Positions 1-6,640 are shown, counted from the first letter of the stretch. The stretch: 15,039 bases of DNA from JBDNFP01 sp041689775 (GCA_041689775.1 JBDNFP010000325.1:1-15039), one strand, 5' to 3'. The notes: generated by a model from the sequence alone, not told the origin. Translations and numbers: made by a program.

Positions 1-2
1 AA

Positions 3-116
3 AAACTCAACCATTTCGCCCTAAAAGGGAAAATATACATCAAGGCTATTCAAGCCGCTTTCAAAGAACTAGAACTACTCAAACTAAAACACACAGGCAA
101 TATTTCCTTTGGATAA
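3..116 (+). CDS. C-terminal fragment of an unidentified protein (cut by window edge)
   Basis: An open frame enters from the left edge and ends at TAA (114-116), giving 37 residues that finish in HTGNISFG. The peptide is lysine- and leucine-rich with a helical middle (KAIQAAFKELELLKLK) and reads like genuine protein, unlike the other two frames. The family cannot be recognised from this tail. It lies just upstream of a decayed higB, so it may belong to the same accessory patch, but nothing ties them functionally. Confidence 0.5.
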   Translation, partial: KLNHFALKGKIYIKAIQAAFKELELLKLKHTGNISFG

Positions 117-132
117 AAACAGACTTGCGTAA

Positions 133-234
133 CATCAATTCAATGTCTGTCGAAATAAGTATAGATTGATCGTTTTATTTAGATACCAGCTACAAAGGGC
201 ATACATTCGATTTATCGGGACACATAAAGAGTAA
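133..234 (+). pseudogene. Remnant of a HigB-family (RelE-like mRNA interferase) toxin
   Basis: The frame starting at 133 reads HQFNVCRNKYRLIV, then a short linker, then AYIRFIGTHKE and a stop at 232-234. This is the C-terminal signature of the YgjN-type HigB toxin (family pattern: FNI-x-GN-x-YRLIV ... IVFIRFIGTHKEYDKI). Only about 33 residues remain of the usual ~100. There is an in-frame TAA at 130-132, no recognisable N-terminal half, and the stop falls where the family has the conserved Tyr of the EYDKI tail. The phase just after the stop reads STKAEL, which may be a frameshifted tail, but this is uncertain. The neighbour at 402 is a HigA antitoxin, which is the expected partner and gene order. 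The toxin is inferred to be inactive. Confidence 0.72.
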
Positions 235-318
235 GTACTAAGGCAGAATTAGTTTGTATTATTAATTTAGTCAAATCAATGGCTAATATTCTCTATATCA
301 AATATTTATAAAAATATA

Positions 319-347
319 ACAGCTACAAGATAATAGCTGTCAGCTAC
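319..347. repeat. Inverted/direct repeat upstream of higA (candidate antitoxin operator)
   Basis: ACAGCTA at 319-325 and TAGCTGT at 334-340 form a perfect 7-bp inverted repeat with an 8-base spacer. The heptamer CAGCTAC occurs at 320-326 and 341-347, with a third copy at 187-193 inside the higB remnant. HigA proteins usually bind inverted repeats near their promoter, so an operator role is a reasonable inference. The region is AT-rich and no exact TAnnTTTG box was found between here and the start codon. Confidence 0.35.
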
Positions 348-401
348 TTATGACAAAATAGAGGACATCAAAAATATCTAAGGTTTTATTCTATCAAGAT
401 C

Positions 402-776
402 ATGAAGACACTGGAACAAATCAAAATAGAGTTAGCGCCCATCAAGACCAGGGAGCAATATCAGCACTACCTTGGCATCATAGACTCCTTGGTAGACTGC
501 CCGGAACTCAGTCCCGAAGAAGAGGTTCTGGAACTGGTATCTATATTGGTCGAGGAATATGAAGAAAAACACTTTCCTATCGAAGCCCCTGATCCGATTG
601 ATGCCATAAAAATTAAAATGGAAGAGGAAGGGTTAAAACGAAAGGATTTGGTGAACTATTTTGGCAGCCCTAGTCGGGTTTCAGAGGTTCTTAACCGGAA
701 AAGGCCCCTTACTCTGGACATGATAAAAAAGATACACAAAGGGCTGGGAATATCTGCGGAGACGCTTTTGAAATAA
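402..776 (+). CDS. higA: HigA-family antitoxin, XRE-type DNA-binding protein
   Basis: This 124-residue protein belongs to the HigA/YgjM antitoxin class. An acidic N-terminal segment (about residues 1-60, including VSILVEEYEEKHFPI and the APDPIDAIK junction) precedes a helix-turn-helix of about residues 66-124. The latter carries the family signature G-L-x-RKDL ... SRVSEVLNRKRPLTLDMI-x-K-x-HKGLGI. In the family the protein neutralises the HigB ribonuclease and represses its own promoter. Here the partner just upstream survives only as a C-terminal remnant ending at 234, so this is an antitoxin left without an intact toxin in the window. It may persist as an anti-addiction gene or act on a HigB elsewhere. 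It is full length with a normal ATG start. Confidence 0.88.
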   Translation: MKTLEQIKIELAPIKTREQYQHYLGIIDSLVDCPELSPEEEVLELVSILVEEYEEKHFPIEAPDPIDAIKIKMEEEGLKRKDLVNYFGSPSRVSEVLNRKRPLTLDMIKKIHKGLGISAETLLK

Positions 777-814
777 TTTCATCTTAGCCTACTACTAACT
801 TTCATAAAAACCCA

Positions 815-1294
815 ATGGACCCATTCTCACTACTCAAAAGAGGCCTCAGCTACCACGATCAGAAAGTTAAAAAAGCCACCGAGGGCATCACGCAGGCCGA
901 GGCGCTATTTCGTCCCTACAACTCGGCTAACTCACTCTTGTGGGAAGTAGGGCATTTGGCTTTTTTTCGAAATACTTACATCAAACTCCTGAACCCCACC
1001 GAAAAGCTGGAAAAACTACCAAATGAAACGGCGCTATTCGGCTTTGGCTCGACCAATCACGCGCCCGAAGTATATCCCAGCCGGGAAAGCGTGGTTGCTG
1101 CTTTTCTAGCAAGGGGCCAACGCATTGATGAACTTCTAGCAACCGTAAGCCCCGAACACTGGGAAAGCAATAGCCCAATCAACTTCCCAGGTGGTAAAAC
1201 CGTAGGGAGTCAAATCGAATTTCTGATGCTGCACGAAGCAATGCATAGTGGAGAATTGATGTATATTAGTACTTTGATTAGAAGACTGAGGTAA
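815..1294 (+). CDS. DinB-superfamily (DinB_2-like) metal-binding protein
   Basis: A 159-residue four-helix-bundle protein of the DinB/YfiT type. The three metal ligands typical of the fold are visible: His47 in WEVGHLAFFRN, and His140 and His144 in LHEAMHSGEL. Length and helix layout match the family (150-170 residues). Members include bacillithiol/mycothiol transferases and many uncharacterised stress-linked proteins. Nothing here fixes the substrate, and despite the name a role in DNA repair should not be assumed. It has no signal peptide, so it is probably cytoplasmic. It starts 38 bp after higA and the next gene follows after 37 bp on the same strand, so co-transcription is possible, but the three products share no obvious pathway. 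Confidence 0.8.
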   Translation: MDPFSLLKRGLSYHDQKVKKATEGITQAEALFRPYNSANSLLWEVGHLAFFRNTYIKLLNPTEKLEKLPNETALFGFGSTNHAPEVYPSRESVVAAFLARGQRIDELLATVSPEHWESNSPINFPGGKTVGSQIEFLMLHEAMHSGELMYISTLIRRLR

Positions 1295-1331
1295 TAGTAT
1301 TCTAAAAAACCTATATTCGGATCACGGGCTT

Positions 1332-1619
1332 ATGAAAGTCAAACAGATAAAAGAATTGGCTACTCCTGTTTTTAAGCGAAATGCTGTGCAACGGGCAGGG
1401 CTTTTTGGCTCGGTGGTTACTGGCAATGCAACCGCCGAAAGTGATATCGATGTACTAGTGCAGCTACCCGATAGTATGAGCCTGCTGGGATTTGTCAGAA
1501 TAAAGCTCGAACTCGAAGATGTTTTACATACCAAGGTAGACTTGGTGGAGTACAAGAATATCAAAACACGGCTCAAAGACAGAATACTTTCGGAGGAAGT
1601 CAGAATATATTGCAGGTAA
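1332..1619 (+). CDS. Minimal nucleotidyltransferase (MntA-like), solitary
   Basis: A 95-residue protein of the DNA polymerase beta-like minimal nucleotidyltransferase family. The catalytic signature is complete: GLFGSVVTG (Gly26-Ser27), the two metal-binding acids Asp38 and Asp40 in ESDIDVLV, and a third Asp70 in KVDLVE. In HEPN-MNT toxin-antitoxin modules, MNT proteins inactivate a HEPN ribonuclease by adding AMP to it. A HEPN gene normally lies directly beside the MNT gene, but upstream is a DinB-type gene and downstream a terminator and a convergent receptor gene. The partner has therefore been lost, is elsewhere, or this protein modifies another target. All active residues are retained, which argues against simple decay. 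Confidence 0.85.
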   Translation: MKVKQIKELATPVFKRNAVQRAGLFGSVVTGNATAESDIDVLVQLPDSMSLLGFVRIKLELEDVLHTKVDLVEYKNIKTRLKDRILSEEVRIYCR

Positions 1620-1663
1620 AAAGCGAACGCGCCGACAGTCTCCCTGCCGGCGCGCTTGCTTTT
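1619..1663. terminator. Bidirectional hairpin terminator
   Basis: The arms 1619-1638 and 1644-1663 form a 20-bp stem with two imperfect positions (one a G-T type pair) around a 5-base loop, with a GC core (CGCGCCG/CGGCGCG). The stem is flanked by A-runs on the left and T-runs on the right, so an RNA of either strand gets a U-rich 3' end. It sits between the MNT gene and the convergent TonB receptor gene, which end at 1619 and 1681, and should serve both. Confidence 0.85.
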
Positions 1664-1680
1664 CAACAAAAAAACTAGAA

Positions 1681-4131
1681 TCAGAATTTTAAATCCAACC
1701 CTACCATAAAATTACGTCCGGCTTGCGGGTAGTAGAAGTTCTCCTGCACGCGCCCCCCGGCGATATACCCAAAGGTGTAGCCGTTGGATGAATAGGTTTC
1801 ACTCAGAATATTATTTACCAATACCTTCACCGAAACCTGCTTGGCCCAACTTGGCGTCAGGTTCCAGATAAAACGCAGATCATTGGTCAGGTAGGCATCA
1901 ATCTTGCGGCTTGCGTTGGAAGTATTATCGAGGTACTGATCTCCCACGTACTTCGTCAACAACGACATCTCTACGTTTTTGGCAGGTACGTAGGTCAATT
2001 GGCTACCCACGATCAGGTTCGGAGAAAACGATATATCAGTTTTTCCGTGATTAATCTCCTCATAGCCGCCATTATCGTAGTCTACTACATACTCCGTAAA
2101 ATTGGCAATCTTATTTTGGCTAAATGTGGCATTGGCATTCCACTTCCACTGCTTACTCAGCGCAACCGCTCCTTCTAGTTCCAGGCCGGTACGGTAGCTA
2201 TTGGGTACATTCACCCGGATAGAGTTTCCTACGTCGTTCACCTGTCCGGTCAGCACCAACTGATTCTTGTAGTCCATGAAGTAGTAGTTGGCCGAGAAAG
2301 CCACCTTACCGCTTTGTACGCGGTATCCCGCTTCTAAATCACGCAAGGTTTCTGCCTCGGGGCGAATATTCGTGATCGATTCCGTGAAATCGTCCCGGTT
2401 GGGTTCGCGATTTCCGATGCTATAAGAAGCGTAAGCCGTACTGTTTTCCGATACTTGATAGTTCAGGCCCACCTTAGGATTGAAAAAGGTATAGGTTTCG
2501 TCAAAATCATTCTGTCGTCTTTGATTGTCGTCTCCCTTGATGATATAGCTCACTCCCCGTACCTGTACATCCGCAAAGGCGTTGAGTTTTTCCGTAAACT
2601 GATAGTAGGCCTTTGCGTAGAGGTTTACGTCTTTTTTTAGACCGTTATTCTCGTAGTAGCGGTGACGGATCGAGCTCGTACTTGCGTTCCGGGCCCATAT
2701 TACTTCCCCAAAGTGGTCTCCATCGTAGGTGTTCCAGCCTCCTCCCACATTCGCGGTCAGCTTCTTGAAGCTATTGTAGTCCAATGAAAAGGTAGTTCCG
2801 TAGAAGTAATTATCCAGCCAACGGCGGCGAATCAAGTCGGTACGGCTGATGATTTGGTTTCCGATTTCTACATTGGGTAGCTTGTAGTTGGATAGTCGAT
2901 CGTTATCACGGTATTGCTCATAGTAGCCTTTACCCCGTACCAGAAACCCATTGACGTTTAGGGTAACATTCTGACTTAGCGTGTGCGAAGACACCAGCTG
3001 ATAGTGATCCTGCTTGTAATTATCCGTCTCGTTGTCGTACGTGTAGAAATTATACGTACGGCTATCCGAATTCAATAGGTTTTGTGCATCACGCTCGTTC
3101 AGGCCGTTGCGGTCGATGTACGCCAACATACCTTCCCGATCGCCTTTTACCCGCGACTCTGGGCTACCATTCCACGACTGATACGTTACTTCCTTGCCCG
3201 AAAACGTGTTAAAACGGATAAAACTCTTTTTACCAAAATAGCCTCCTGAAAGATAGTAGGAACGCAAATCGCTTTGGGCTCGGTCCACAAATCCATCGGA
3301 TGCTACCTGAGAAAGACGGGCATCGACCGTAAACTTGTTGTTCAACAAGCCGGTTCCGGCTTTTACCGTATGCTTACGGGTATTGAACGAACCAAATGAG
3401 TTAGACACCACTGCGTAGGGTTCTCGGTGAAACTCATTAGTACTCACGTTGACCGTAGCCCCAAATGCTCCGGCACCGTTGGTAGAAGTACCTACGCCTC
3501 GTTGAATCTGAATACTACTTACCGAAGAGGCAATGTCGGGCATATTAACCCAAAATACTCCCTGACTCTCGGCGTCATTATAAGGAATACCGTTGATCGT
3601 TACGTTGATCCGGGTAGCATCCGTACCCCGAATCCGGATCCCCGTGTAGCCTACCCCCGCTCCGGCATCACTCGTACTCACGAGCGAAGGAGTGAAGTTG
3701 AGCAGCACCGGTAAATCCTGACCGAGGTTTTGTTTTGCAATCGCTTCCGCACCAATGTTGGAATAGGCCATTCCCGTGCGGTCATTTACGCGAGTAGCGT
3801 TTACGATTACCTCATCGGCTACGAACACGGAACGTGTAAGTTGAATAGTTGATCCGTTAGAAAACGTTTTGGTGGCTAATTTCACCGTTTCGTACCCTAC
3901 GTACGAAATCTCTAACTGTATTACATTGTCTGGAATGTTGGTCAAAACAAATTGACCGGATGCATTGGTGGTGGTACCGCGGTACACACCGGCCCGTACC
4001 GTTGCTCCCGGTAATGGAGTACCCGATTCGGAGTCTTTGATTTGCCCAGAATACGTATTCTGAGCGAGTGCAGGAAGGCTAATACCAACCAAAAGAAGGC
4101 AAGCCGTAAGATAGGTCGTAACTTTTCGCAT
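1681..4131 (-). CDS. TonB-dependent receptor, TPP-riboswitch controlled (probable outer-membrane thiamine receptor)
   Basis: This 816-residue outer-membrane receptor has a Sec signal peptide (MRKVTTYLTACLLLVGISLPALAQ). A CarboxypepD_reg-like beta-sandwich follows (about residues 27-110; GTPLPGATVRAG ... GQFVLTNIP). The plug spans about 115-235, with GIRIRGTDATRINVTINGIP and IQRGVGTSTNGAGAFGATVNV. The rest is a long beta-barrel ending in FMVGLDLKF with the usual terminal Phe. Such receptors import a substrate with energy passed from the inner membrane by TonB. A TPP riboswitch stands in the leader, so the substrate is inferred to be thiamine or a precursor; this matches the Omr1-type thiamine receptors described in Bacteroidota. 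No SusD-like partner lies nearby, so it is not a glycan system. A PnuC-family transporter 3.6 kb away may supply the inner-membrane step. Confidence 0.9.
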   Translation of the reverse strand: MRKVTTYLTACLLLVGISLPALAQNTYSGQIKDSESGTPLPGATVRAGVYRGTTTNASGQFVLTNIPDNVIQLEISYVGYETVKLATKTFSNGSTIQLTRSVFVADEVIVNATRVNDRTGMAYSNIGAEAIAKQNLGQDLPVLLNFTPSLVSTSDAGAGVGYTGIRIRGTDATRINVTINGIPYNDAESQGVFWVNMPDIASSVSSIQIQRGVGTSTNGAGAFGATVNVSTNEFHREPYAVVSNSFGSFNTRKHTVKAGTGLLNNKFTVDARLSQVASDGFVDRAQSDLRSYYLSGGYFGKKSFIRFNTFSGKEVTYQSWNGSPESRVKGDREGMLAYIDRNGLNERDAQNLLNSDSRTYNFYTYDNETDNYKQDHYQLVSSHTLSQNVTLNVNGFLVRGKGYYEQYRDNDRLSNYKLPNVEIGNQIISRTDLIRRRWLDNYFYGTTFSLDYNSFKKLTANVGGGWNTYDGDHFGEVIWARNASTSSIRHRYYENNGLKKDVNLYAKAYYQFTEKLNAFADVQVRGVSYIIKGDDNQRRQNDFDETYTFFNPKVGLNYQVSENSTAYASYSIGNREPNRDDFTESITNIRPEAETLRDLEAGYRVQSGKVAFSANYYFMDYKNQLVLTGQVNDVGNSIRVNVPNSYRTGLELEGAVALSKQWKWNANATFSQNKIANFTEYVVDYDNGGYEEINHGKTDISFSPNLIVGSQLTYVPAKNVEMSLLTKYVGDQYLDNTSNASRKIDAYLTNDLRFIWNLTPSWAKQVSVKVLVNNILSETYSSNGYTFGYIAGGRVQENFYYPQAGRNFMVGLDLKF

Positions 4132-4148
4132 TGCGAGTTAAAGTTTAC

Positions 4149-4172
4149 GATAGGCAAGGGGCCAAACCTATC
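4149..4172 (-). other. Leader hairpin near the receptor start codon
   Basis: GATAGG (4149-4154) and CCTATC (4167-4172) are complementary and would form a 6-bp hairpin in the receptor mRNA about 17 nt before the start codon at 4131. Further upstream in the same leader is the self-complementary CCTCCGGAGG at about 4253-4262. Neither is followed by a U-run, so they are not terminators. They could be part of the riboswitch expression platform acting on translation, but this is inference. Confidence 0.3.
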
Positions 4173-4297
4173 CTGAATGAATAAAAATAACTAAGTAGTG
4201 AGTTTGCTAATCTAACATAACCTCTGATCAACTAAATACCCAAGGTGTGCACCCTCCGGAGGAGTTAGTTTTTCGAGAACCTTTTATTTAAATTAAC

Positions 4298-4378
4298 GTC
4301 TCTTCCCTTCGCCGGCATTACCCGGATCAGGTTCAATGGGTATGATCTCAGCCCGTTCGGTAGGGCACCCCTTATGAG
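4298..4378 (-). promoter_or_regulatory. TPP (THI-box) riboswitch
   Basis: Read on the minus strand, the segment contains the conserved TPP aptamer blocks in the right order: GGGGTGCC, then GGGCTGAGATCATACCC, GAACCTGATCCGGGTAATGCC and finally GCGAAGGGAAG. These are the P2/P3 pyrimidine sensor (CUGAGA) and the P4/P5 pyrophosphate sensor (ACCUGAUC-UGG-like and GCGNAGGGA). The flanking CTC/GAG bases can close P1. Known function: TPP binding switches off the downstream gene. About 165 nt separate it from the receptor start codon, with no intrinsic terminator visible, so control at translation is the more likely mode. Confidence 0.96.
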
Positions 4379-4389
4379 ATTTCAGATCG

Positions 4390-4422
4390 TAAAGATACAA
4401 CCGCTAATTCTAAATAGCCAAA
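4390..4422 (-). promoter_or_regulatory. Promoter of the thiamine receptor transcript
   Basis: On the minus strand, TATCTTTA (4397-4390) resembles the Bacteroidota -7 box TAnnTTTG with one mismatch, and TTTG (4422-4419) lies 21 nt upstream as the -33 element. The predicted transcript would begin a few bases before the aptamer at 4378, which fits a riboswitch leader well. Confidence 0.55.
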
Positions 4423-4519
4423 CGTAATCCGAAAATAGTAGAATTGAAGGTAGGTTTGGCCGAAACACTCTTTCGGAAATTCAGTTTTACTCTTGATCTA
4501 TACATCGGTTAGAAACTAT

Positions 4520-4548
4520 TATTTTAGTTTTAATGTATATACATTAAA
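4520..4548 (+). promoter_or_regulatory. Putative promoter and 20-bp palindromic operator of the quinone/aromatic operon
   Basis: TTTAATGTATATACATTAAA at 4529-4548 is a perfect 20-bp inverted repeat lying 28 bp before the ATG at 4577. Just left of it, TATTTTAG (4520-4527) is one base from the TAnnTTTG box, with a TTG at 4493-4495 in the -33 region. Transcription would then start within the palindrome, an ideal place for a repressor. The regulator gene is not in the window. MarR/HxlR-type sensors commonly control related genes, which is only an analogy. Confidence 0.55.
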
Positions 4549-4576
4549 TGTTGATACAATTAAAATAAACGATACT

Positions 4577-5521
4577 ATGAGCACCTTAATCAACGGAATC
4601 CATCACGTCACTGCTTTGGCTGGCGATGCCCAACGCAATGTCGACTTCTACGTAGGAGTGTTAGGGTTACGTATGGTAAAAAAGACCATCAACTTTGATG
4701 CACCAGACGTTTACCATTTATACTATGGTGATGAAGCAGGATCACCAGGTACTATACTTACCTTCTTTCCCTACGCCGGACTAACCCGCGGGCGCAAAGG
4801 AGGAGGACAACTCACGTACACCGCTTTTTCTGTTCCTACGGCTTCGTTAAACTACTGGATGGACCGGTTAGCTAGTTTTAATATTCTGTACGCCGGTCCT
4901 TATCAGCGCTTCAATGAAAGTTACCTCCGGTTTGAAGACTACGACGGAATGGGCGTTGAGTTAGTAGCGAATCAAGAGGATACTCGTACGGGCTGGGACA
5001 ACGGGAAAATTCCGGCAGAATACTCTGTCCGGGGCTTTCACACGGTTTCTTTGAACGAGTTCAACATCGACCGAACGGTGGCGCTACTCACCAACCCGAT
5101 GCAACACACCCTCGTAGCCGAGGAAGAAGACCGATTACGGTTTCAGGCGGGCGTAGGCGGTTCCGGCAACTATGTGGATGTACTCTTCTCACCCAAAAAT
5201 GCACGGGCATTACAAGGTGCCGGGTCGGTGCATCACCTAGCGTTTTCTACCGACACGGACGAAACCCAACTCGAAATACGGGAGCAACTAATGTCATCAG
5301 GTTACCAACCTACCGAGGTCCTGGACCGCAACTACTTCCACAGTATTTACTTCCGGGAGCCGGGTGGCATTTTGTTTGAAATTGCTACGAATCCTCCGGG
5401 CTTTGCCGTTGATGAGCCCGCTGAGATCTTGGGCACATCCTTGATGCTCCCCGAGTGGTACGAGTCACGCCGAGCATTGATCGAAAACGAGCTACCTCCC
5501 ATTGTGGCAGTAGCAAAATAA
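4577..5521 (+). CDS. Ring-cleaving extradiol-type dioxygenase, VOC/glyoxalase fold (MhqO/MhqA-like)
   Basis: A 314-residue protein with two vicinal-oxygen-chelate modules. The N-terminal one opens with GIHHVTALAGDAQRNVDFY, and the C-terminal one carries VHHLAF (His219-His220) and GGILFEIATNPPGF (Glu268). These are the His-His-Glu metal ligands expected of the family. Close relatives in Bacillus (MhqA/MhqE/MhqO) are induced by hydroquinone and catechol and are thought to open the aromatic ring. The start is placed at 4577 because the family begins with a short lead into GIHHVT, and because an upstream in-frame start at 4493 would run through the palindrome and promoter. It is the first gene of a set with a hydrolase and a small isomerase-like protein. 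Confidence 0.87.
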   Translation: MSTLINGIHHVTALAGDAQRNVDFYVGVLGLRMVKKTINFDAPDVYHLYYGDEAGSPGTILTFFPYAGLTRGRKGGGQLTYTAFSVPTASLNYWMDRLASFNILYAGPYQRFNESYLRFEDYDGMGVELVANQEDTRTGWDNGKIPAEYSVRGFHTVSLNEFNIDRTVALLTNPMQHTLVAEEEDRLRFQAGVGGSGNYVDVLFSPKNARALQGAGSVHHLAFSTDTDETQLEIREQLMSSGYQPTEVLDRNYFHSIYFREPGGILFEIATNPPGFAVDEPAEILGTSLMLPEWYESRRALIENELPPIVAVAK

Positions 5522-5522
5522 T

Positions 5523-5566
5523 CGGGTGAGCCTTTGACTGATTTGCCCACTAGGCTATTATCCCGT
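5523..5566 (+). terminator. Weak hairpin after the dioxygenase gene
   Basis: CGGG and AGCC just after the stop codon can pair with GGCT and CCCG (about 5552-5564), followed by a TTTTT run. The stem is interrupted by internal loops, so termination may be partial and the downstream hydrolase may still be co-transcribed. This is the only structure seen in the 95-bp gap. Confidence 0.4.
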
Positions 5567-5616
5567 TTTTAGCGTTTATTGATAAGAAGACTCCCACAAA
5601 AACTACCATTTCAATT

Positions 5617-6255
5617 ATGCCACAACCACACGATGCAACAAACTATATCACCTTGGGAAATCTTTCCACCGCCGAAAAAGTGATGGTCATGATCCACGGA
5701 AGGGGAGCTAGCGCCGATAGTATTTTATCCCTCTCAGAACACATTAAGGATAAAAACATCGCTTTTGTGGCTCCGCAAGCAACCCAAAATACTTGGTATC
5801 CGTATTCGTTTATGGCACCTTTGGTAGAGAATGAACCGTACTTATCTTCGGCGCTTGCTGTAATCGGTAGCATCATTGAAAAACTTACCAGCAAATATCA
5901 CTTCCCTTCCGAAAAGATATTCTTGCTTGGATTTTCACAGGGAGCCTGCCTTATCCTCGAATACGTTGCCCGCAATCCCAAACGTTATGGAGGAGTGTTC
6001 GGGCTAAGCGGCGGACTCATTGGTCCGGCCGATGCACTACCTGATTATCCGGGTTCACTTGAACAGACTCCCGTTTTTTTGGGTTTCAGTGATGTAGACT
6101 TTCATATTCCAAAAGGAAGGGTGCTCGAATCTGAGCAAATTTTTAAGGGTATGAAAGCGAACGTTTTAGCAAAACTTTACAAAAATTTGCCCCACACAAT
6201 CAACGATGATGAACTATCTAGCGTTACTAGCGTAGTAAGTACGGGTTCATTTTGA
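5617..6255 (+). CDS. Alpha/beta hydrolase, phospholipase/carboxylesterase family (MhqD-like)
   Basis: A 212-residue cytoplasmic serine hydrolase of the carboxylesterase/thioesterase group (YpfH/MhqD type). The oxyanion-region motif MIHGRGASAD is at residues 25-34, the nucleophile elbow GFSQGA has Ser107, the acid is Asp161 in FSDVDFHIP, and the base is His193 in LPHTIN, so the triad is complete. In Bacillus, mhqD lies beside a ring-cleaving dioxygenase gene in the hydroquinone-inducible regulon, and the same pairing is seen here. The product may hydrolyse a ring-opened or ester intermediate, but no substrate is proven for the family. The next gene starts 20 bp after its stop codon. Confidence 0.88.
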   Translation: MPQPHDATNYITLGNLSTAEKVMVMIHGRGASADSILSLSEHIKDKNIAFVAPQATQNTWYPYSFMAPLVENEPYLSSALAVIGSIIEKLTSKYHFPSEKIFLLGFSQGACLILEYVARNPKRYGGVFGLSGGLIGPADALPDYPGSLEQTPVFLGFSDVDFHIPKGRVLESEQIFKGMKANVLAKLYKNLPHTINDDELSSVTSVVSTGSF

Positions 6256-6275
6256 CACCTAACCATTGTTATGAT

Positions 6276-6572
6276 ATGAGTCAATTCATGGTAGAAATAG
6301 AACTTCCGGTCGTTATGACGGAAGATTTCGCAAAAAAAATCCCCGCTCAGCGCCAAAAGGTAAATGAGCTGATGGAGCAGGGAAGCCTTGTATCATACGC
6401 GCTCACTTCTGACCGTACTAAGCTTTGGTGCGTGGTAAAGGCCAAAAGTGAAATTGAGGTAATGACCATTGTTTCTGAATTTCCTCTGATTGACTACATG
6501 AGTCCTACTATTACAGAATTAATGTTTAACAATATAGTGGCCTTGCGCCTCCCACTTTTTTCTTTAAATTAA
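6276..6572 (+). CDS. Muconolactone-isomerase-like / YciI-like small protein
   Basis: A 98-residue ferredoxin-like (dimeric alpha-beta barrel) protein. The pattern QFMVEIELP ... TEDFAKKIPAQRQKVNELMEQGSLVSYAL ... LWCVVKAKSEIEVMTIVSEFPLIDYM resembles muconolactone delta-isomerase and related YciI-type proteins. The ATG at 6276 is preferred, since it gives MSQFMVEI and matches the family start. A TTG at 6252 in the same frame would overlap the hydrolase stop and add eight unlikely residues. It is the last gene of the dioxygenase-hydrolase set and is closed by a strong terminator, so a role in handling a ring-cleavage product is plausible. The isomerase reaction itself is not demonstrated by the sequence. 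Confidence 0.75.
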   Translation: MSQFMVEIELPVVMTEDFAKKIPAQRQKVNELMEQGSLVSYALTSDRTKLWCVVKAKSEIEVMTIVSEFPLIDYMSPTITELMFNNIVALRLPLFSLN

Positions 6573-6597
6573 GCCATCAGACGCTTAACTAGTACCC

Positions 6598-6629
6598 AAA
6601 CCCTTTCCATGCGTATGGAAAGGGTTTTT
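6598..6629 (+). terminator. Strong intrinsic terminator of the quinone/aromatic operon
   Basis: AAACCCTTTCCAT (6598-6610) and ATGGAAAGGGTTT (6615-6627) form a perfect 13-bp stem with the loop GCGT, continued by a T-run to 6629. It lies 25 bp after the small isomerase-like gene. An in-frame ATG for the next gene occurs inside this hairpin and is therefore not credible as a start. Confidence 0.88.
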
Positions 6630-6632
6630 AGT

Positions 6633-6640
6633 TACATTTG
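6633..6640 (+). promoter_or_regulatory. -7 promoter box of the barnase-like gene
   Basis: TACATTTG is an exact match to the Bacteroidota TAnnTTTG element, 19 bp before the ATG at 6660 and directly after the preceding terminator. The -33 position falls in the terminator stem and shows no clear TTTG. The short leader would leave little room for other control. Confidence 0.55.

Noticed and set aside
1322..1669. Minus-strand frame antisense to the MNT gene, considered as a missing HEPN partner
   Set aside because: It lacks the HEPN RxxxxH motif and is simply the complement of the MNT gene and terminator.
3427..3714. 95-residue plus-strand frame inside the TonB receptor gene
   Set aside because: It is antisense to the conserved plug domain and shows no protein-like motif.
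4493..4576. Upstream start for the ring-cleaving dioxygenase adding 28 residues
   Set aside because: The added peptide is unlike the family, is AT-rich, and would run through the palindrome and promoter; ATG at 4577 gives the usual N-terminus.
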